Source: Oscillospiraceae bacterium (GTDB lineage: Bacteria; Bacillota; Clostridia; Oscillospirales; Acutalibacteraceae). Taken from it: a DNA stretch of 64,000 nt. Location: positions 1 to 64,000 of the forward strand of contig SVPJ01000006.1 of the NCBI GenBank assembly GCA_015065885.1. The letters run 5' to 3'. How positions within the stretch are numbered: the first letter of the stretch is position 1; each line of letters begins with the position of its first letter. This document shows positions 18,562 to 27,641 of the stretch, piece by piece. The notes under the pieces were generated by a model. It was not told where the DNA came from and did no database searches. It saw only the letters and a list, made by a program, of their open reading frames with translations. The position numbers were made by a program, and so were the translations under genes.

Positions 18562-19306
18562 GAAAAAAGACTCGATGTTTGCGCTCAAAGAGATCACCGT
18601 ATCGGGAGACACGCGATACTTAAAAGAGGCGATCGTACAGCAAAGCGGGCTTGCGGTCGGACAGAGCATCTGGTCGGTGGATAAGGTGAAAGCGGGCGAG
18701 CGGGTACTGGCGGCATTTCCGTATATTCAGGACGTAAAGGTGACCAATACCGCGTACAACAAGCTGAATATCGCGGTGAGCGAGACCGACGAGATCGGCG
18801 TGATGTACGGCGGCGGCAAATGGCTTGCGGTCGGATCAAACGGACGCATTTTGGAGGTGACGGCGGTGGAATCCGACCGTCCGCTCCGTGCGCTCTACTT
18901 AAAAGGTGCCGAAGCCGTCGGCACGGCGGTGGGTGAACAGGCGATGGACGACCGCTCATTTGCCATCGTGACCGAATTGCTTGCGGCGTTCGGGGAATAC
19001 GAACTCGACGGCGTGTGTGAGATCGACCTTTCGAACAAGAGCGATCTGCGGCTGAACTGGAACAACCGCATCACAGTGAAACTCGGCAACGACTCCAACC
19101 TCACCCACGAGATCGGGGTGGTGAAATCCGCGTTGCCCGGCATTGAGCGGCAGTACGGTGAACACGCGGTAGGGCAGCTCGACGTCAGTTCGTTCTCGGA
19201 GGACGGCACCATGGCGGTGTTCACTCCACGGGATCTTTTGACCACCACGACTACCGCGACCACCACCTCGCCCGACGGAGAAACGACCACCACGACAACA
19301 ACGTAA
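18407..19306 (+). CDS. ftsQ: Cell division protein FtsQ/DivIB
   Basis: A 299-residue bitopic protein of the divisome that links early and late septal proteins. A basic N-terminus (RTKVKKKRRVSR) and one transmembrane helix (CILFGMVVALILANVLVDVAV) are followed by a POTRA domain (FALKEITVSGDTRYLKEAIVQQ) and the FtsQ-type domain. It ends in a low-complexity tail rich in Thr. GGAGG lies 8 bases before the ATG, inside murA. Start is well supported because the membrane helix begins soon after it. Overlaps murA out of frame by 155 bases. Confidence 0.9.
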   Translation: MAQQTRTKVKKKRRVSRFTTVCILFGMVVALILANVLVDVAVKGNGKPQTSEKKDSMFALKEITVSGDTRYLKEAIVQQSGLAVGQSIWSVDKVKAGERVLAAFPYIQDVKVTNTAYNKLNIAVSETDEIGVMYGGGKWLAVGSNGRILEVTAVESDRPLRALYLKGAEAVGTAVGEQAMDDRSFAIVTELLAAFGEYELDGVCEIDLSNKSDLRLNWNNRITVKLGNDSNLTHEIGVVKSALPGIERQYGEHAVGQLDVSSFSEDGTMAVFTPRDLLTTTTTATTTSPDGETTTTTTT

Positions 19307-19310
19307 AAAC

Positions 19311-19351
19311 AAGGCGGCGTGCCGAATGCACGCCGCCTTATTGATTGTTTA
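19311..19351 (+). terminator. Intrinsic terminator after ftsQ
   Basis: Perfect 12-bp stem AAGGCGGCGTGC / GCACGCCGCCTT (19311-19322 and 19328-19339), 5-base loop, followed by a T-rich tail. It separates the mraZ-ftsQ transcript from ftsZ. Confidence 0.85.
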
Positions 19352-19391
19352 AAAAAGTTTACAAATTTTCAAAAAAATGCGTAAAAACCTG

Positions 19392-19420
19392 TTGAATTTA
19401 TTTGCGGTATATGTTAGAAT
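19392..19420 (+). promoter_or_regulatory. ftsZ promoter
   Basis: TTGAAT at 19392-19397 and TAGAAT at 19415-19420, 17-base spacer, directly downstream of the ftsQ terminator; gives ftsZ its own transcription. Confidence 0.7.
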
Positions 19421-19492
19421 GATAACAGTGTAATTGTAAATTAGGGTACGTGTTTGCCCACGGAAAAATAAAGTGTGCAGGAGGAAAAAGCA

Positions 19493-20560
19493 ATGGCTTT
19501 TCAGTTTGACGACGAATTTATGGATGGTATTCAAATAAAAGTGGTCGGTGTCGGCGGCGGCGGCGGTAACGCGGTGGATCGCATGGTGCGTTCGGGCGTG
19601 GCCGGTGTCGAGTTCGTGGCGGTGAATACCGACCGTCAGGCGCTCAACCGTTCGCAGGCGACGATGAAGATCCAGATCGGTGAGAAACTGACGCACGGCT
19701 GGGGCGCAGGCGCCAATCCCGAAAAGGGTCAGCGTGCGGCGGAGGAAAGCCACGACGAGATTATGAACGCTCTCAAGGGCACCGATATGGTGTTCATCAC
19801 CGCCGGTATGGGCGGCGGCACCGGTACGGGTGCCGCTCCTGTGGTGGCGGAGATCGCGCGCGATATGGGCATCCTCACGGTGGGTATCGTGACCAAGCCC
19901 TTCCTGTTTGAAGGACGCAAGCGTATGGAGCAGGCGGAAGCGGGCATTGCCAATCTGCGTGAGCACGTGGACAGCCTGATCGTGATCCCGAACGAGCGCT
20001 TGAAGCAGGTGAGCGACGTGCGCATCACGCTGGCTAACGCGTTCGATATGGCGGACGACGTGCTGCGTCAGGGCGTGCAGAGCATTTCCCAACTCATCAA
20101 GACCAATGCGATGGTCAACCTGGACTTTGCGGACGTGACCGCGATCATGAAGGATGCGGGCTACGCACACATGGGTATCGGCCACGCGGAAGGCAAGGAG
20201 AAGGCGGAAAACGCGGCGAAGGAAGCGATCGCCAGCCCCCTGCTCGAGACCTCGATCGACGGTGCACACGGCGTGATCATCAACATCACCGCTTCGGTGG
20301 ATATCGATATGGAGGACGTGGACGTCGCCTCCTCCATGATCTCCCGTGCGGTGCATCCCGACGCGACCATCATCTGGGGTGTTGCGCTGGATGAGAAGCT
20401 CAGCGACGAAATGTTCATCACGGTGATCGCCACGGGCTTCGAGGGCGGCTCGTCCGATGCGGGTACCACCCTTGGCGGCGTGACGCCGCCGTCCGGCTCG
20501 GTGGACGAAGGCGATCTTTTGGATATCTACGGTATTTTCGAGAAAAAGAACCAAGGCTGA
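19493..20560 (+). CDS. ftsZ: Cell division GTPase FtsZ
   Basis: Tubulin homologue that forms the Z ring. The 355-residue protein has [14 protein letters not shown] at the nucleotide site, the tubulin signature [13 protein letters not shown], and the T7 loop region [11 protein letters not shown]. The start is ATG 19493 with AGGAGG 8 bases upstream; the six extra residues in the track overlap that ribosome binding site. The C-terminus is short: a very brief linker leads to [17 protein letters not shown], which only weakly resembles the conserved partner-binding peptide. ftsA is not adjacent. Flanked by its own promoter and terminator. Confidence 0.97.
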   Translation: MAFQFDDEFMDGIQIKVVGVGGGGGNAVDRMVRSGVAGVEFVAVNTDRQALNRSQATMKIQIGEKLTHGWGAGANPEKGQRAAEESHDEIMNALKGTDMVFITAGMGGGTGTGAAPVVAEIARDMGILTVGIVTKPFLFEGRKRMEQAEAGIANLREHVDSLIVIPNERLKQVSDVRITLANAFDMADDVLRQGVQSISQLIKTNAMVNLDFADVTAIMKDAGYAHMGIGHAEGKEKAENAAKEAIASPLLETSIDGAHGVIINITASVDIDMEDVDVASSMISRAVHPDATIIWGVALDEKLSDEMFITVIATGFEGGSSDAGTTLGGVTPPSGSVDEGDLLDIYGIFEKKNQG

Positions 20561-20572
20561 TAGTACGAACAT

Positions 20573-20607
20573 ACGGTGACCTGTCGAAAGACGGGTCACC
20601 GTTTTTT
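20573..20607 (+). terminator. Terminator after ftsZ
   Basis: A 13-pair stem (ACGGTGACCTGTC with GACGGGTCACCGT, one G-T pair) with a GAAA tetraloop, followed by TTTTTT. Confidence 0.92.
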
Positions 20608-20645
20608 ATCCTTTAAATAAAGTGTAAATTTTCCCTGTTCGGATA

Positions 20646-20674
20646 TTGCCACGGCGGGACATATATGATATAAT
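20646..20674 (+). promoter_or_regulatory. Promoter of the ruvC operon
   Basis: TTGCCA at 20646-20651 and TATAAT at 20669-20674 with a 17-base spacer, 43 bases before the ruvC start. Confidence 0.75.
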
Positions 20675-20716
20675 AATTTAAATATAAGTAGTTTTACCGT
20701 GGGGAGGTGGCGCTTG

Positions 20717-21247
20717 GTGATCATTTTGGGTATTGACCCCGGTTACGCGATCGTCGGCTGGGGTTGCGTGCGATACGAACACGGGCGGTTTACCCCGTTG
20801 GCGTTCGGCGCCGTGACCACCCCTGCAGGTATGGATTTTGCGGTGCGGCTGGAATACATCTATGAAGAGCTGCAACTTTTGTGTGCGAAGTATACGCCCG
20901 ATGCGGCGGCGGTGGAGCGGCTGTATTTTCAAAACAACCAAAAGACCGCCATCGACGTGGCGCAGGCGCGCGGTGTTACCTTGCTGGCACTTAAAAAAAG
21001 CGGCGTGCCCGTGTTCGAATACACCCCGCTTCAGGTGAAATCGGCGGTGTGCGGTTTCGGGCGCGCGCAAAAACCGCAGGTGATGGAAATGACCCGCCGT
21101 CTTTTGAATTTAAAAGATGTGCCCCACCCCGACGATACCGCCGACGCGCTGGCGATCGCCATTTGTCACGGGCAGACGGGTGGTACGCTTTTGAAACGGA
21201 ATCTACTGAAACAACGAATGGAACAGCAAAGGGGGCATGACAAATGA
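20717..21247 (+). CDS. ruvC: Holliday junction resolvase RuvC
   Basis: Dimeric endonuclease that cuts Holliday junctions. The 176-residue protein shows the acidic residues of the active site in order: GIDPGYAIVGWG (Asp), VERLYFQNNQKTA (Glu), and HPDDTADALAIA (Asp pair). I place the start at GTG 20717, 10 bases after GGGGAGG, so that the protein begins VIILGIDPG; the track's earlier GTG overlaps the ribosome binding site. It overlaps ruvA by 4 bases (ATGA), indicating coupled translation of ruvCAB. Confidence 0.95.
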   Translation: MIILGIDPGYAIVGWGCVRYEHGRFTPLAFGAVTTPAGMDFAVRLEYIYEELQLLCAKYTPDAAAVERLYFQNNQKTAIDVAQARGVTLLALKKSGVPVFEYTPLQVKSAVCGFGRAQKPQVMEMTRRLLNLKDVPHPDDTADALAIAICHGQTGGTLLKRNLLKQRMEQQRGHDK

Positions 21248-21843
21248 TCTACAGTGTACGCGGAACGCTCGTGCATATTGAACCGCGCCTGGCGGTGGTG
21301 GAATGCGGCGGCGTGGGAATGGCGTGCCAGATCACCATGAACACCGCCCGTCAGTTGCCCGCGCAGGGCGAGGAGGTCATGCTGTATACCGTCTTGAACG
21401 TGCGGGAAGACGCGATGGAATTGTTCGGCTTTGCGGATACGGCGGAGCGCCGTTGCTTTGGGCAGTTGACCACCGTCAGCGGTGTCGGCCCGAAAGCCGC
21501 CATTGCCATTCTTTCGGAACTTTCGCCCGATAAGTTGGCGCTTGCTATTGCGACGGGCGATCACAAGACCATCACCCGCGCGCAGGGGGTCGGCCCGAAA
21601 CTGGCACAGCGTGTGGTGCTGGAGTTGAAGGATAAAATGGGCGCTTCGATGAGCGACGGTGACACAGTGATGCCGCAGGGCACTGTTTCTGCCGCGGGCA
21701 ACGCCGCCGAAGCGGTGAATGCGCTGACGGTGCTGGGATTTTCGGCGGCGGAGGCTTCCGCCGCGGTCGGCCGCTTAGACAGTGCCCTTTCGGTGAACGA
21801 GTTGGTGCGCGAAGCACTGAAAAGCCTTGCGAAAAGGGGGTAA
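21244..21843 (+). CDS. ruvA: Holliday junction branch migration protein RuvA
   Basis: A 199-residue junction-binding protein that loads RuvB. Domain I is an OB fold (MIYSVRGTLVHIEPRLAVVECGG), domain II has two helix-hairpin-helix motifs (TVSGVGPKAAIAILS and RAQGVGPKLAQRVVLELKDK), and domain III is a small three-helix RuvB-contact domain at the C-terminus (AVNALTVLGFSAAEASAAV). Start ATG overlaps the ruvC stop. Confidence 0.96.
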   Translation: MIYSVRGTLVHIEPRLAVVECGGVGMACQITMNTARQLPAQGEEVMLYTVLNVREDAMELFGFADTAERRCFGQLTTVSGVGPKAAIAILSELSPDKLALAIATGDHKTITRAQGVGPKLAQRVVLELKDKMGASMSDGDTVMPQGTVSAAGNAAEAVNALTVLGFSAAEASAAVGRLDSALSVNELVREALKSLAKRG

Positions 21844-21849
21844 CGGGTC

Positions 21850-22872
21850 GTGGAGATGGATTTTGAAAACCGTATGGTGACCACCGAATATATCCCCGAG
21901 GATGAGGCGGAAAACTCCCTGCGTCCGCGTGCCCTCGCGGAATATATCGGACAGGAAAAAGTAAAAGAAAACCTGTCGGTGTTTATCGATGCGGCAAAAC
22001 AGCGCGGCGACGTGCTGGATCACGTGTTGCTGTACGGCCCTCCGGGGCTGGGTAAGACCACCCTTGCCGCCATTATTGCGAACGAGATGGGCGTCAATTT
22101 CCGCATTACCTCGGGCCCTGCGCTGGAACGTCCGGGCGATCTTGCGGCAATGCTCACGAACTTGGATGTGGGGGACGTCTTGTTTATCGATGAGATACAC
22201 CGTTTGCCCCGCGCGGTGGAGGAGATCCTCTACCCTGCGATGGAGGATTTTGCCATCGACATTATGAACGGTAAGGGGCAGGGGGCAATGTCCATTCACC
22301 TGCCGTTGCCGAAGTTTACGCTGATCGGCGCGACGACAAGGGCGGGGCAACTTTCCGCCCCCTTACGCGACCGTTTCGGTGTGATCTCCCGCCTGGAGTT
22401 GTATACGCCCGAGGAACTGGCGTTGATCGTGCGGCGGAGTGCGGGGATACTGGATATCCCCTGTGATGAGGACGGCGCACTGGAGATCGCGTCGCGGTGC
22501 CGCGGCACCCCGCGTATTGCCAACCGCATGCTCAAACGGGTGCGTGATTTTGCGCAGATACTGAACGGCGGCGTGATCAGTGCCGCGGCGGCGCAGACGG
22601 CGCTTGACCGCTTGGAAGTGGACGAGTTGGGACTGGATATGGTGGATCGCCGTATGCTTACGGCGATGATCGACCATTATAACGGCGGCCCTGTGGGCCT
22701 CGATACGCTTGCGGCGGTGATCGGGGAGGAAGCAGTCACCATCGAAGATGTGTACGAGCCGTATCTGATGCAGATCGGATTCCTCTCCCGCACGCCGCGC
22801 GGACGCGTGGTGTTGCCTGCGGCATACGCGCATCTGGGTATCCCGCAGCCGGGGCAACAGACTTTCGGATAA
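21850..22872 (+). CDS. ruvB: Holliday junction helicase RuvB
   Basis: AAA+ motor of branch migration. The 340-residue protein has the N-terminal [12 protein letters not shown] block, Walker [12 protein letters not shown], Walker [11 protein letters not shown], the sensor region [19 protein letters not shown], and the C-terminal winged helix ([30 protein letters not shown]). Start is GTG 21850 after AAGGGGG in the ruvA end; ATG 21856 is an alternative. It lies 6 bases after ruvA and 12 before glmM. Confidence 0.97.
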   Translation: MEMDFENRMVTTEYIPEDEAENSLRPRALAEYIGQEKVKENLSVFIDAAKQRGDVLDHVLLYGPPGLGKTTLAAIIANEMGVNFRITSGPALERPGDLAAMLTNLDVGDVLFIDEIHRLPRAVEEILYPAMEDFAIDIMNGKGQGAMSIHLPLPKFTLIGATTRAGQLSAPLRDRFGVISRLELYTPEELALIVRRSAGILDIPCDEDGALEIASRCRGTPRIANRMLKRVRDFAQILNGGVISAAAAQTALDRLEVDELGLDMVDRRMLTAMIDHYNGGPVGLDTLAAVIGEEAVTIEDVYEPYLMQIGFLSRTPRGRVVLPAAYAHLGIPQPGQQTFG

Positions 22873-22884
22873 GGATGTAATGTT

Positions 22885-24231
22885 ATGGGGCGACTCTTTG
22901 GCAGTGACGGCGTGCGCGGCGTGGCGAACGCGGGTCTGACCTGCGAGACTGTAATGAATATCGGCCGTGCCTGTGCGGCGGTGCTTTGCGAGAGCAATCC
23001 CCGTCCCCGCGTACTGATCGGGTGGGATACCCGCGCCTCCTCGGAAATGATGGTCGCGGCACTCACGGCGGGGCTTTGCTCGGTGGGGGCGGACGTGGAA
23101 CTGCTCGGGGTGATACCTACTCCCGCGGTGGCGTACCTCACCCGCGTGCGGGCGGCGGAACTCGGTGTTTCGGTGGCAGCCTCGTACACCCCGTGTGAAT
23201 ACAGCGGATTGAAACTGTTTGACGGGGCAGGACGGCTGTCGGCAGAGAACCTGCAACGCATCGAAGCGGTGCTGCTCGACGGCGCGGGGACGATCCCCTG
23301 CCCCGTCGGGGGTGAGATCGGACGGGCAACGACCCTGCCGCGCGGGGCGGAAGAGTACCTTTGGTATCTCGCCTCCACCGCGGCGGATCTGCGCGGTATG
23401 CGGGTGGCGGTGGATTGTGCCAACGGTGCGGCAGGTGCTTCGGCGGTACAACTGCTTACCGATCTGGGGGCAACCCCCGTGCCGCTGAATAACGAGCCGA
23501 ACGGCCGCAATATCAACGAACGGTGCGGCGTGGCACACGCGGAAAGCCTGGCGGACTACGTAAAAGCGCACAAATGCTTCGGCGGTATCGCGCTGGACGG
23601 CGATGGCGAGCGATGCGTGGCGGTGGACGAAAAAGGCAATCTGCTGGACGGCGACCGCTTGCTTGCCGCCTTTGCGCTTGACCGTAAAGAGAAGGGGACG
23701 CTGCACGGGAACACGGTGGTGACCACCCCGCTTGCAAACCTTGGCTTTTTCCGCTTCTGCGAAGCACACGGCATTGCGGTGCAGAGCGTCCAAGCGGGAG
23801 AGGTGGCAGAAAACATGCAAACGAGCGGTGCCGCACTCGGCGGCGATTCCACGGGTGCGTTGGTGCTGCGGGAATTTTCGCCCGTGGCGGACGGTTTGCT
23901 CACCGCGGTACAACTGCTTACCCTTTGCCGCGAAAAAGGATGTAAACTGTCGGCTCTCGGAGCGCAGATGCCCCGCTCACCGCAGGTGCTGCTCACCGTG
24001 AAGGCGGACGACCGCACGAAAGCCGCGTACGTGGCGGATAAAGCGCTTGCGGCACACATCGAAAAGCTGAACGCGTCACTCGGCGGCGAAGGACGGGTGA
24101 CGGTACGTCCATCCGAGACCGAGCCGCTCATCCGCGTGATGGTGGAAGGGCGCGAGTTTGACGAGATCAACCGGGTGGCACTCACGCTCGCAGAAACGAT
24201 AAAACAGGCAATTGGAGCTTATACGATATGA
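22885..24231 (+). CDS. glmM: Phosphoglucosamine mutase-family protein with altered catalytic motifs
   Basis: Alpha-D-phosphohexomutase of 448 residues, closest in order and length to GlmM, which converts glucosamine-6-P to glucosamine-1-P for UDP-GlcNAc. It begins LFGSDGVRGVAN. The four active-site loops are all changed: the phosphoserine loop reads AASYTP (Ser100 kept) instead of SASHNP; the metal loop is DGDGER (third Asp to Glu242) instead of DGDADR; the sugar loop is GGDSTGA instead of GGEQSGH; and the phosphate loop is RPSETEP instead of RPSGTEP. The frame is intact and the gene is in a tight operon, so it is likely functional, perhaps with a shifted substrate. It overlaps the next gene by 4 bases. 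Confidence 0.82.
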   Translation: MGRLFGSDGVRGVANAGLTCETVMNIGRACAAVLCESNPRPRVLIGWDTRASSEMMVAALTAGLCSVGADVELLGVIPTPAVAYLTRVRAAELGVSVAASYTPCEYSGLKLFDGAGRLSAENLQRIEAVLLDGAGTIPCPVGGEIGRATTLPRGAEEYLWYLASTAADLRGMRVAVDCANGAAGASAVQLLTDLGATPVPLNNEPNGRNINERCGVAHAESLADYVKAHKCFGGIALDGDGERCVAVDEKGNLLDGDRLLAAFALDRKEKGTLHGNTVVTTPLANLGFFRFCEAHGIAVQSVQAGEVAENMQTSGAALGGDSTGALVLREFSPVADGLLTAVQLLTLCREKGCKLSALGAQMPRSPQVLLTVKADDRTKAAYVADKALAAHIEKLNASLGGEGRVTVRPSETEPLIRVMVEGREFDEINRVALTLAETIKQAIGAYTI

Positions 24232-25100
24232 GAGAAGCAAAAAATTGGGTAGACTATGAATTGCTCGACGCTTCCGATGGGGAACGCTTGGAGCGGTGGG
24301 GTGAGTTTATTCTCATCCGCCCCGACCCGCAAGTGGTGTGGGCGACACCCAAGACCCACCCGATGTGGAAGCGGGCACACGCGCACTATCACCGCTCGAA
24401 CAGCGGCGGCGGTCATTGGGAGACGTTGCGTCCTCTGCCCGACAGTTGGCAGATCGGGTGGGAAGGTCTGCGTTTCAACTTGAAGCCGATGGGTTTCAAG
24501 CACACGGGGTTGTTCCCCGAGCAGGCGGTCAACTGGGCGGATATGGCGGCACAGATCCGTGCGGCAGGCCGTCCCGTGAAGGTGCTGAATCTGTTCGGTT
24601 ACACGGGCGGCGCCACCCTCGCCTGCGTGGCGGCGGGTGCCCACGTGACCCACGTGGATGCGTCCCGCGGAATGGTTGCGTGGGGGCGCGAAAACGCGGT
24701 GGAGTCGGGACTTGCCGACCGTCCGATGCGTTGGCTGGTGGACGATTGCGGCAAGTTCGTGCAACGGGAGATGCGCCGCGGTAACAAGTACGACGCCATT
24801 TTGATGGACCCGCCCTCCTATGGGCGCGGACCGAACGGCGAAGTGTGGAAACTGGAGGATCAGATCTTCCCCTTGGTGCGGGATTGCGTGTCGCTGTTGT
24901 CCGATGCCCCGCTGTTCTTCTATATCAATTCCTACACCACGGGGCTCTCCCCGTCGGTGATGCGGTACATTTTGCACGCGCTGATACCGCCTGCGCTCGG
25001 CGGCACGGTGGATGCGGACGAGATCGGCTTGCCGGTGACGGCAAGCGGGCAGGTGTTGCCCTGCGGCTCGACCGCCCGTTGGCGCGCAGACGGTAAGTAA
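24228..25100 (+). CDS. RlmI-like class I SAM-dependent methyltransferase
   Basis: A 290-residue methyltransferase of the COG1092 (RlmI/RlmL-C) group that acts on 23S rRNA cytosine or guanine in characterised members. The SAM site is LNLFGYTGGATLACVAAGA, followed by HVDASRGMVAWGREN and a DPPSYGRG catalytic motif typical of base methylation. It lacks an obvious N-terminal PUA domain, so it is a shortened form. It starts inside the glmM stop (ATGA). The exact nucleotide target cannot be read from the sequence. Confidence 0.82.
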   Translation: MREAKNWVDYELLDASDGERLERWGEFILIRPDPQVVWATPKTHPMWKRAHAHYHRSNSGGGHWETLRPLPDSWQIGWEGLRFNLKPMGFKHTGLFPEQAVNWADMAAQIRAAGRPVKVLNLFGYTGGATLACVAAGAHVTHVDASRGMVAWGRENAVESGLADRPMRWLVDDCGKFVQREMRRGNKYDAILMDPPSYGRGPNGEVWKLEDQIFPLVRDCVSLLSDAPLFFYINSYTTGLSPSVMRYILHALIPPALGGTVDADEIGLPVTASGQVLPCGSTARWRADGK

Positions 25101-25113
25101 TCGGGAGGTTACG

Positions 25114-25953
25114 ATGGCAACGATGATCGATGCACGACAGGTGTCCTTTTCCTACGCGACCGAAGACGACCCGCACGAAGTGCTGTGCGGGGTGTCGCTT
25201 TCGGTGAAAGAGGGCAGTTTCACGGCGTTGCTCGGGCACAACGGCTCGGGCAAATCCACCATGGCAAAACTCTTCAACGCCCTGCTTTTGCCGAGCGGCG
25301 GACAGGTGTTGGTGCAAGGTATGGACACCGCCCGTGAGGAAAACAAGTACGACGTGCGCCGCACGGTGGGTATGGTGCTGCAAAACCCCGACAACCAGTT
25401 GGTCTCCACCGTGGTGGAGGAGGACGTGGCGTTCGGTCCCGAAAATTTAGGAGTACCGCCTGCCGAAATTCGGGAACGGGTAGAGGCGGCGCTCCGTGCG
25501 GTGGACATGTGGGAGTTTCGCGAACACGCGCCCCACAAACTTTCGGGCGGACAGAAACAGCGGGTGGCGATCGCGGGGGTACTCGCGATGCAACCGCAGT
25601 GTCTGGTGCTGGATGAACCAACGGCTATGCTTGACCCGCAGGGCCGCCGCGAAGTGATGGAAACGGTGCGCCGTTTGAATCGCGAGCAGGGTATGACGGT
25701 GGTACTCATCACCCACTATATGGAAGAAGCGGCCAAAGCCGACCGTGTGGTGGTGATGGATGGCGGCGCCATCGTGATGGACGGCACCCCGCGCGAAGTG
25801 TTCCGCGAAGCGGAACGCCTGCGTGGGTTTCAACTCGACGTTCCGCAACCCACCGAACTGTGTCATGTACTGCGCAAGGCGGGAGTTAACCTGCCGCCCG
25901 ACGTACTGACGGTAGATGAATGTGTAGAGGCGTTAGCCTCGATGATGGAGTAA
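25114..25953 (+). CDS. ecfA1: ECF transporter ATPase EcfA1
   Basis: First of two ATPases that power energy-coupling-factor vitamin/metal importers. The 279-residue protein has Walker A GHNGSGKST, Q-loop in MVLQNPDNQLV, ABC signature LSGGQKQR, and Walker B LVLDEPTAMLDP. The C-terminal domain of about 50 residues typical of EcfA follows. It is 4 bases before ecfA2 in an A-A'-T-truA string, a conserved Firmicutes arrangement; no substrate-binding S component is present, so this is a shared (group II) module. Confidence 0.95.
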   Translation: MATMIDARQVSFSYATEDDPHEVLCGVSLSVKEGSFTALLGHNGSGKSTMAKLFNALLLPSGGQVLVQGMDTAREENKYDVRRTVGMVLQNPDNQLVSTVVEEDVAFGPENLGVPPAEIRERVEAALRAVDMWEFREHAPHKLSGGQKQRVAIAGVLAMQPQCLVLDEPTAMLDPQGRREVMETVRRLNREQGMTVVLITHYMEEAAKADRVVVMDGGAIVMDGTPREVFREAERLRGFQLDVPQPTELCHVLRKAGVNLPPDVLTVDECVEALASMME

Positions 25954-25957
25954 GACT

Positions 25958-26821
25958 ATGACCATTTTGGAAGCCGAAAATCTAACCTACGCGTATTCCG
26001 ACGGCTTGCCGACGGCGCGTGCGGCGGTGAACGACGTGTCGCTTTCGGTGGAGGCGGGCAGTTTCGTGGGGGTCATCGGCCACACGGGGTCGGGCAAATC
26101 CACCTTGATACAGCACTTCAACGGGCTGTTGCGTCCCACGGGTGGCCGCGTGTTGCTCGGCGGCAAGGATATTTGGGCAGATCCGAAAAAGGTCCGCGAG
26201 GTGCGTTTTCGCGTGGGGCTGGTGTTCCAGTATCCCGAATATCAGTTGTTTGAAGATACCGTGCGGCGCGATATCGCCTTCGGCCCGCGCAACATGGGAC
26301 TTTCGGAGGACGAGATCGCCGCGCGGGTGGAAGAAGCGGCGGCGTTCGTGGGGTTGCCCGCGGCACTGCTGGACAAATCCCCCTTCGATCTGTCGGGCGG
26401 CGAAAAGCGCCGTGCGGCGGTGGCAGGCGTGATGGCAATGCGCCCCGAAGTGCTTATTCTGGATGAGCCGACCGCGGGCTTGGACCCCGCGGGGCAGGAA
26501 CATTTACTGAGCCAGGTGAAGGCGTATCAGCAGGAGCGCGGATGCACCGTGTTGCTCGTCTCCCACCGCATGGAAGACGTGGCGCGTGTGGCAGACCGCG
26601 TGTTGGTGATGGACGGCGGCCGCGTGGCGATGTACGACGAAACGGCGGCGGTGTTCTCCCGCGCGGAGGAATTGCGGGAGATCGGTCTTTCGATCCCCGC
26701 GGTGACGCGGGTGTTTATGGGCCTGCGCGCCCGCGGGCTGGATGTGGGAGACAACGTGTACACCGTCGAGCAGGCGGCGGCGCGTCTTTTGCCTCTCCTG
26801 CGCCGCGGAAAGGGGGAATGA
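25958..26821 (+). CDS. ecfA2: ECF transporter ATPase EcfA2
   Basis: Second ECF ATPase, 287 residues, pairing with EcfA1 as a heterodimer on the cytoplasmic face. It shows Walker A GHTGSGKST, a Q-loop in LVFQYPEYQLFE (diagnostic of EcfA2), signature LSGGEKRR and Walker B LILDEPTAGLDP. Start ATG 25958 is 4 bases after the ecfA1 stop; the gene ends 3 bases before ecfT. Confidence 0.95.
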   Translation: MTILEAENLTYAYSDGLPTARAAVNDVSLSVEAGSFVGVIGHTGSGKSTLIQHFNGLLRPTGGRVLLGGKDIWADPKKVREVRFRVGLVFQYPEYQLFEDTVRRDIAFGPRNMGLSEDEIAARVEEAAAFVGLPAALLDKSPFDLSGGEKRRAAVAGVMAMRPEVLILDEPTAGLDPAGQEHLLSQVKAYQQERGCTVLLVSHRMEDVARVADRVLVMDGGRVAMYDETAAVFSRAEELREIGLSIPAVTRVFMGLRARGLDVGDNVYTVEQAAARLLPLLRRGKGE

Positions 26822-26824
26822 CCG

Positions 26825-27640
26825 ATGTTACGTGACATTACCATCGGGCAGTATTTCCCCGTGTCTTCGCCGATGCACCGATTGGATCCGCGGGTAAAAC
26901 TGGTGCTTACCGTGTTGTATATCGTGGCGTTGTTTCTGCCCAAAACGTGGGTGGGCCTTGCGATCGCGGTGGCACTGCTCGCGGCGGCGTACGCACTGGC
27001 GCGTATCCCGTTTTCCATGGTCGTCAAAAGCGTGCGACCTATTCTATTGCTCGTGACCCTGACGGCGGCACTCAACCTGTTTTATAACAAAGACGGCACG
27101 GTGCTGTTTCAGTGGTGGATCTTCACCGTGACCGACGCGGGGCTCGCCAAAACGGCGTTTATCATCGTGCGTATTCTCTGTCTCATCGTGGGCAGTTCAC
27201 TCCTGACCTATACCACAACTCCCACGGCGCTCACCGATGCGATCGAACGCCTGCTCTCGCCGCTGAAAGCGGTGGGACTGAACGTACACGAACTGGCGAT
27301 GATGATGACCATCGCGCTCCGTTTTATTCCTACCTTGATCGAAGAAACGGATAAGATCATGTCGGCGCAAAAGGCGCGCGGGGCGGATATGGAATCGGGC
27401 GGACTTCTCCGCCGTATCCGTTCCCTGCTGCCTGTGCTGATCCCGCTGTTCGCCTCCTCCTTCCGCCGTGCCTACGAGTTGGCACTGGCGATGGAGTGCC
27501 GTTGCTATCGCGGCGGTGAGGGGCGCACGCGGATGAAGCGGCTGCAACTGGCGGCGCGGGACGGAGTGGCGCTCGGCGTTACGGCGGTGACGGTGGCGTT
27601 GCTCGTGTGGCTCAATTTTGTGTTTCCCAGGGTGATTTAG
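26825..27640 (+). CDS. ecfT: ECF transporter transmembrane subunit EcfT
   Basis: Membrane scaffold coupling the ATPase pair to S components. The 271-residue protein has HRLDPRVKL near the N-terminus, about five or six transmembrane helices, and the two ATPase-coupling helices with Ala-Arg-Gly-type motifs (AQKARGADMESGG and MECRCYRGGEGRTRMK). Two bases separate it from truA. Confidence 0.94.
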   Translation: MLRDITIGQYFPVSSPMHRLDPRVKLVLTVLYIVALFLPKTWVGLAIAVALLAAAYALARIPFSMVVKSVRPILLLVTLTAALNLFYNKDGTVLFQWWIFTVTDAGLAKTAFIIVRILCLIVGSSLLTYTTTPTALTDAIERLLSPLKAVGLNVHELAMMMTIALRFIPTLIEETDKIMSAQKARGADMESGGLLRRIRSLLPVLIPLFASSFRRAYELALAMECRCYRGGEGRTRMKRLQLAARDGVALGVTAVTVALLVWLNFVFPRVI

Positions 27641-27641
27641 T

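Noticed and set aside
22885-24231. Calling the variant glmM a pseudogene
   Set aside because: The frame is full length, the catalytic Ser is kept and it is tightly coupled in an operon, so altered function is more likely than decay.
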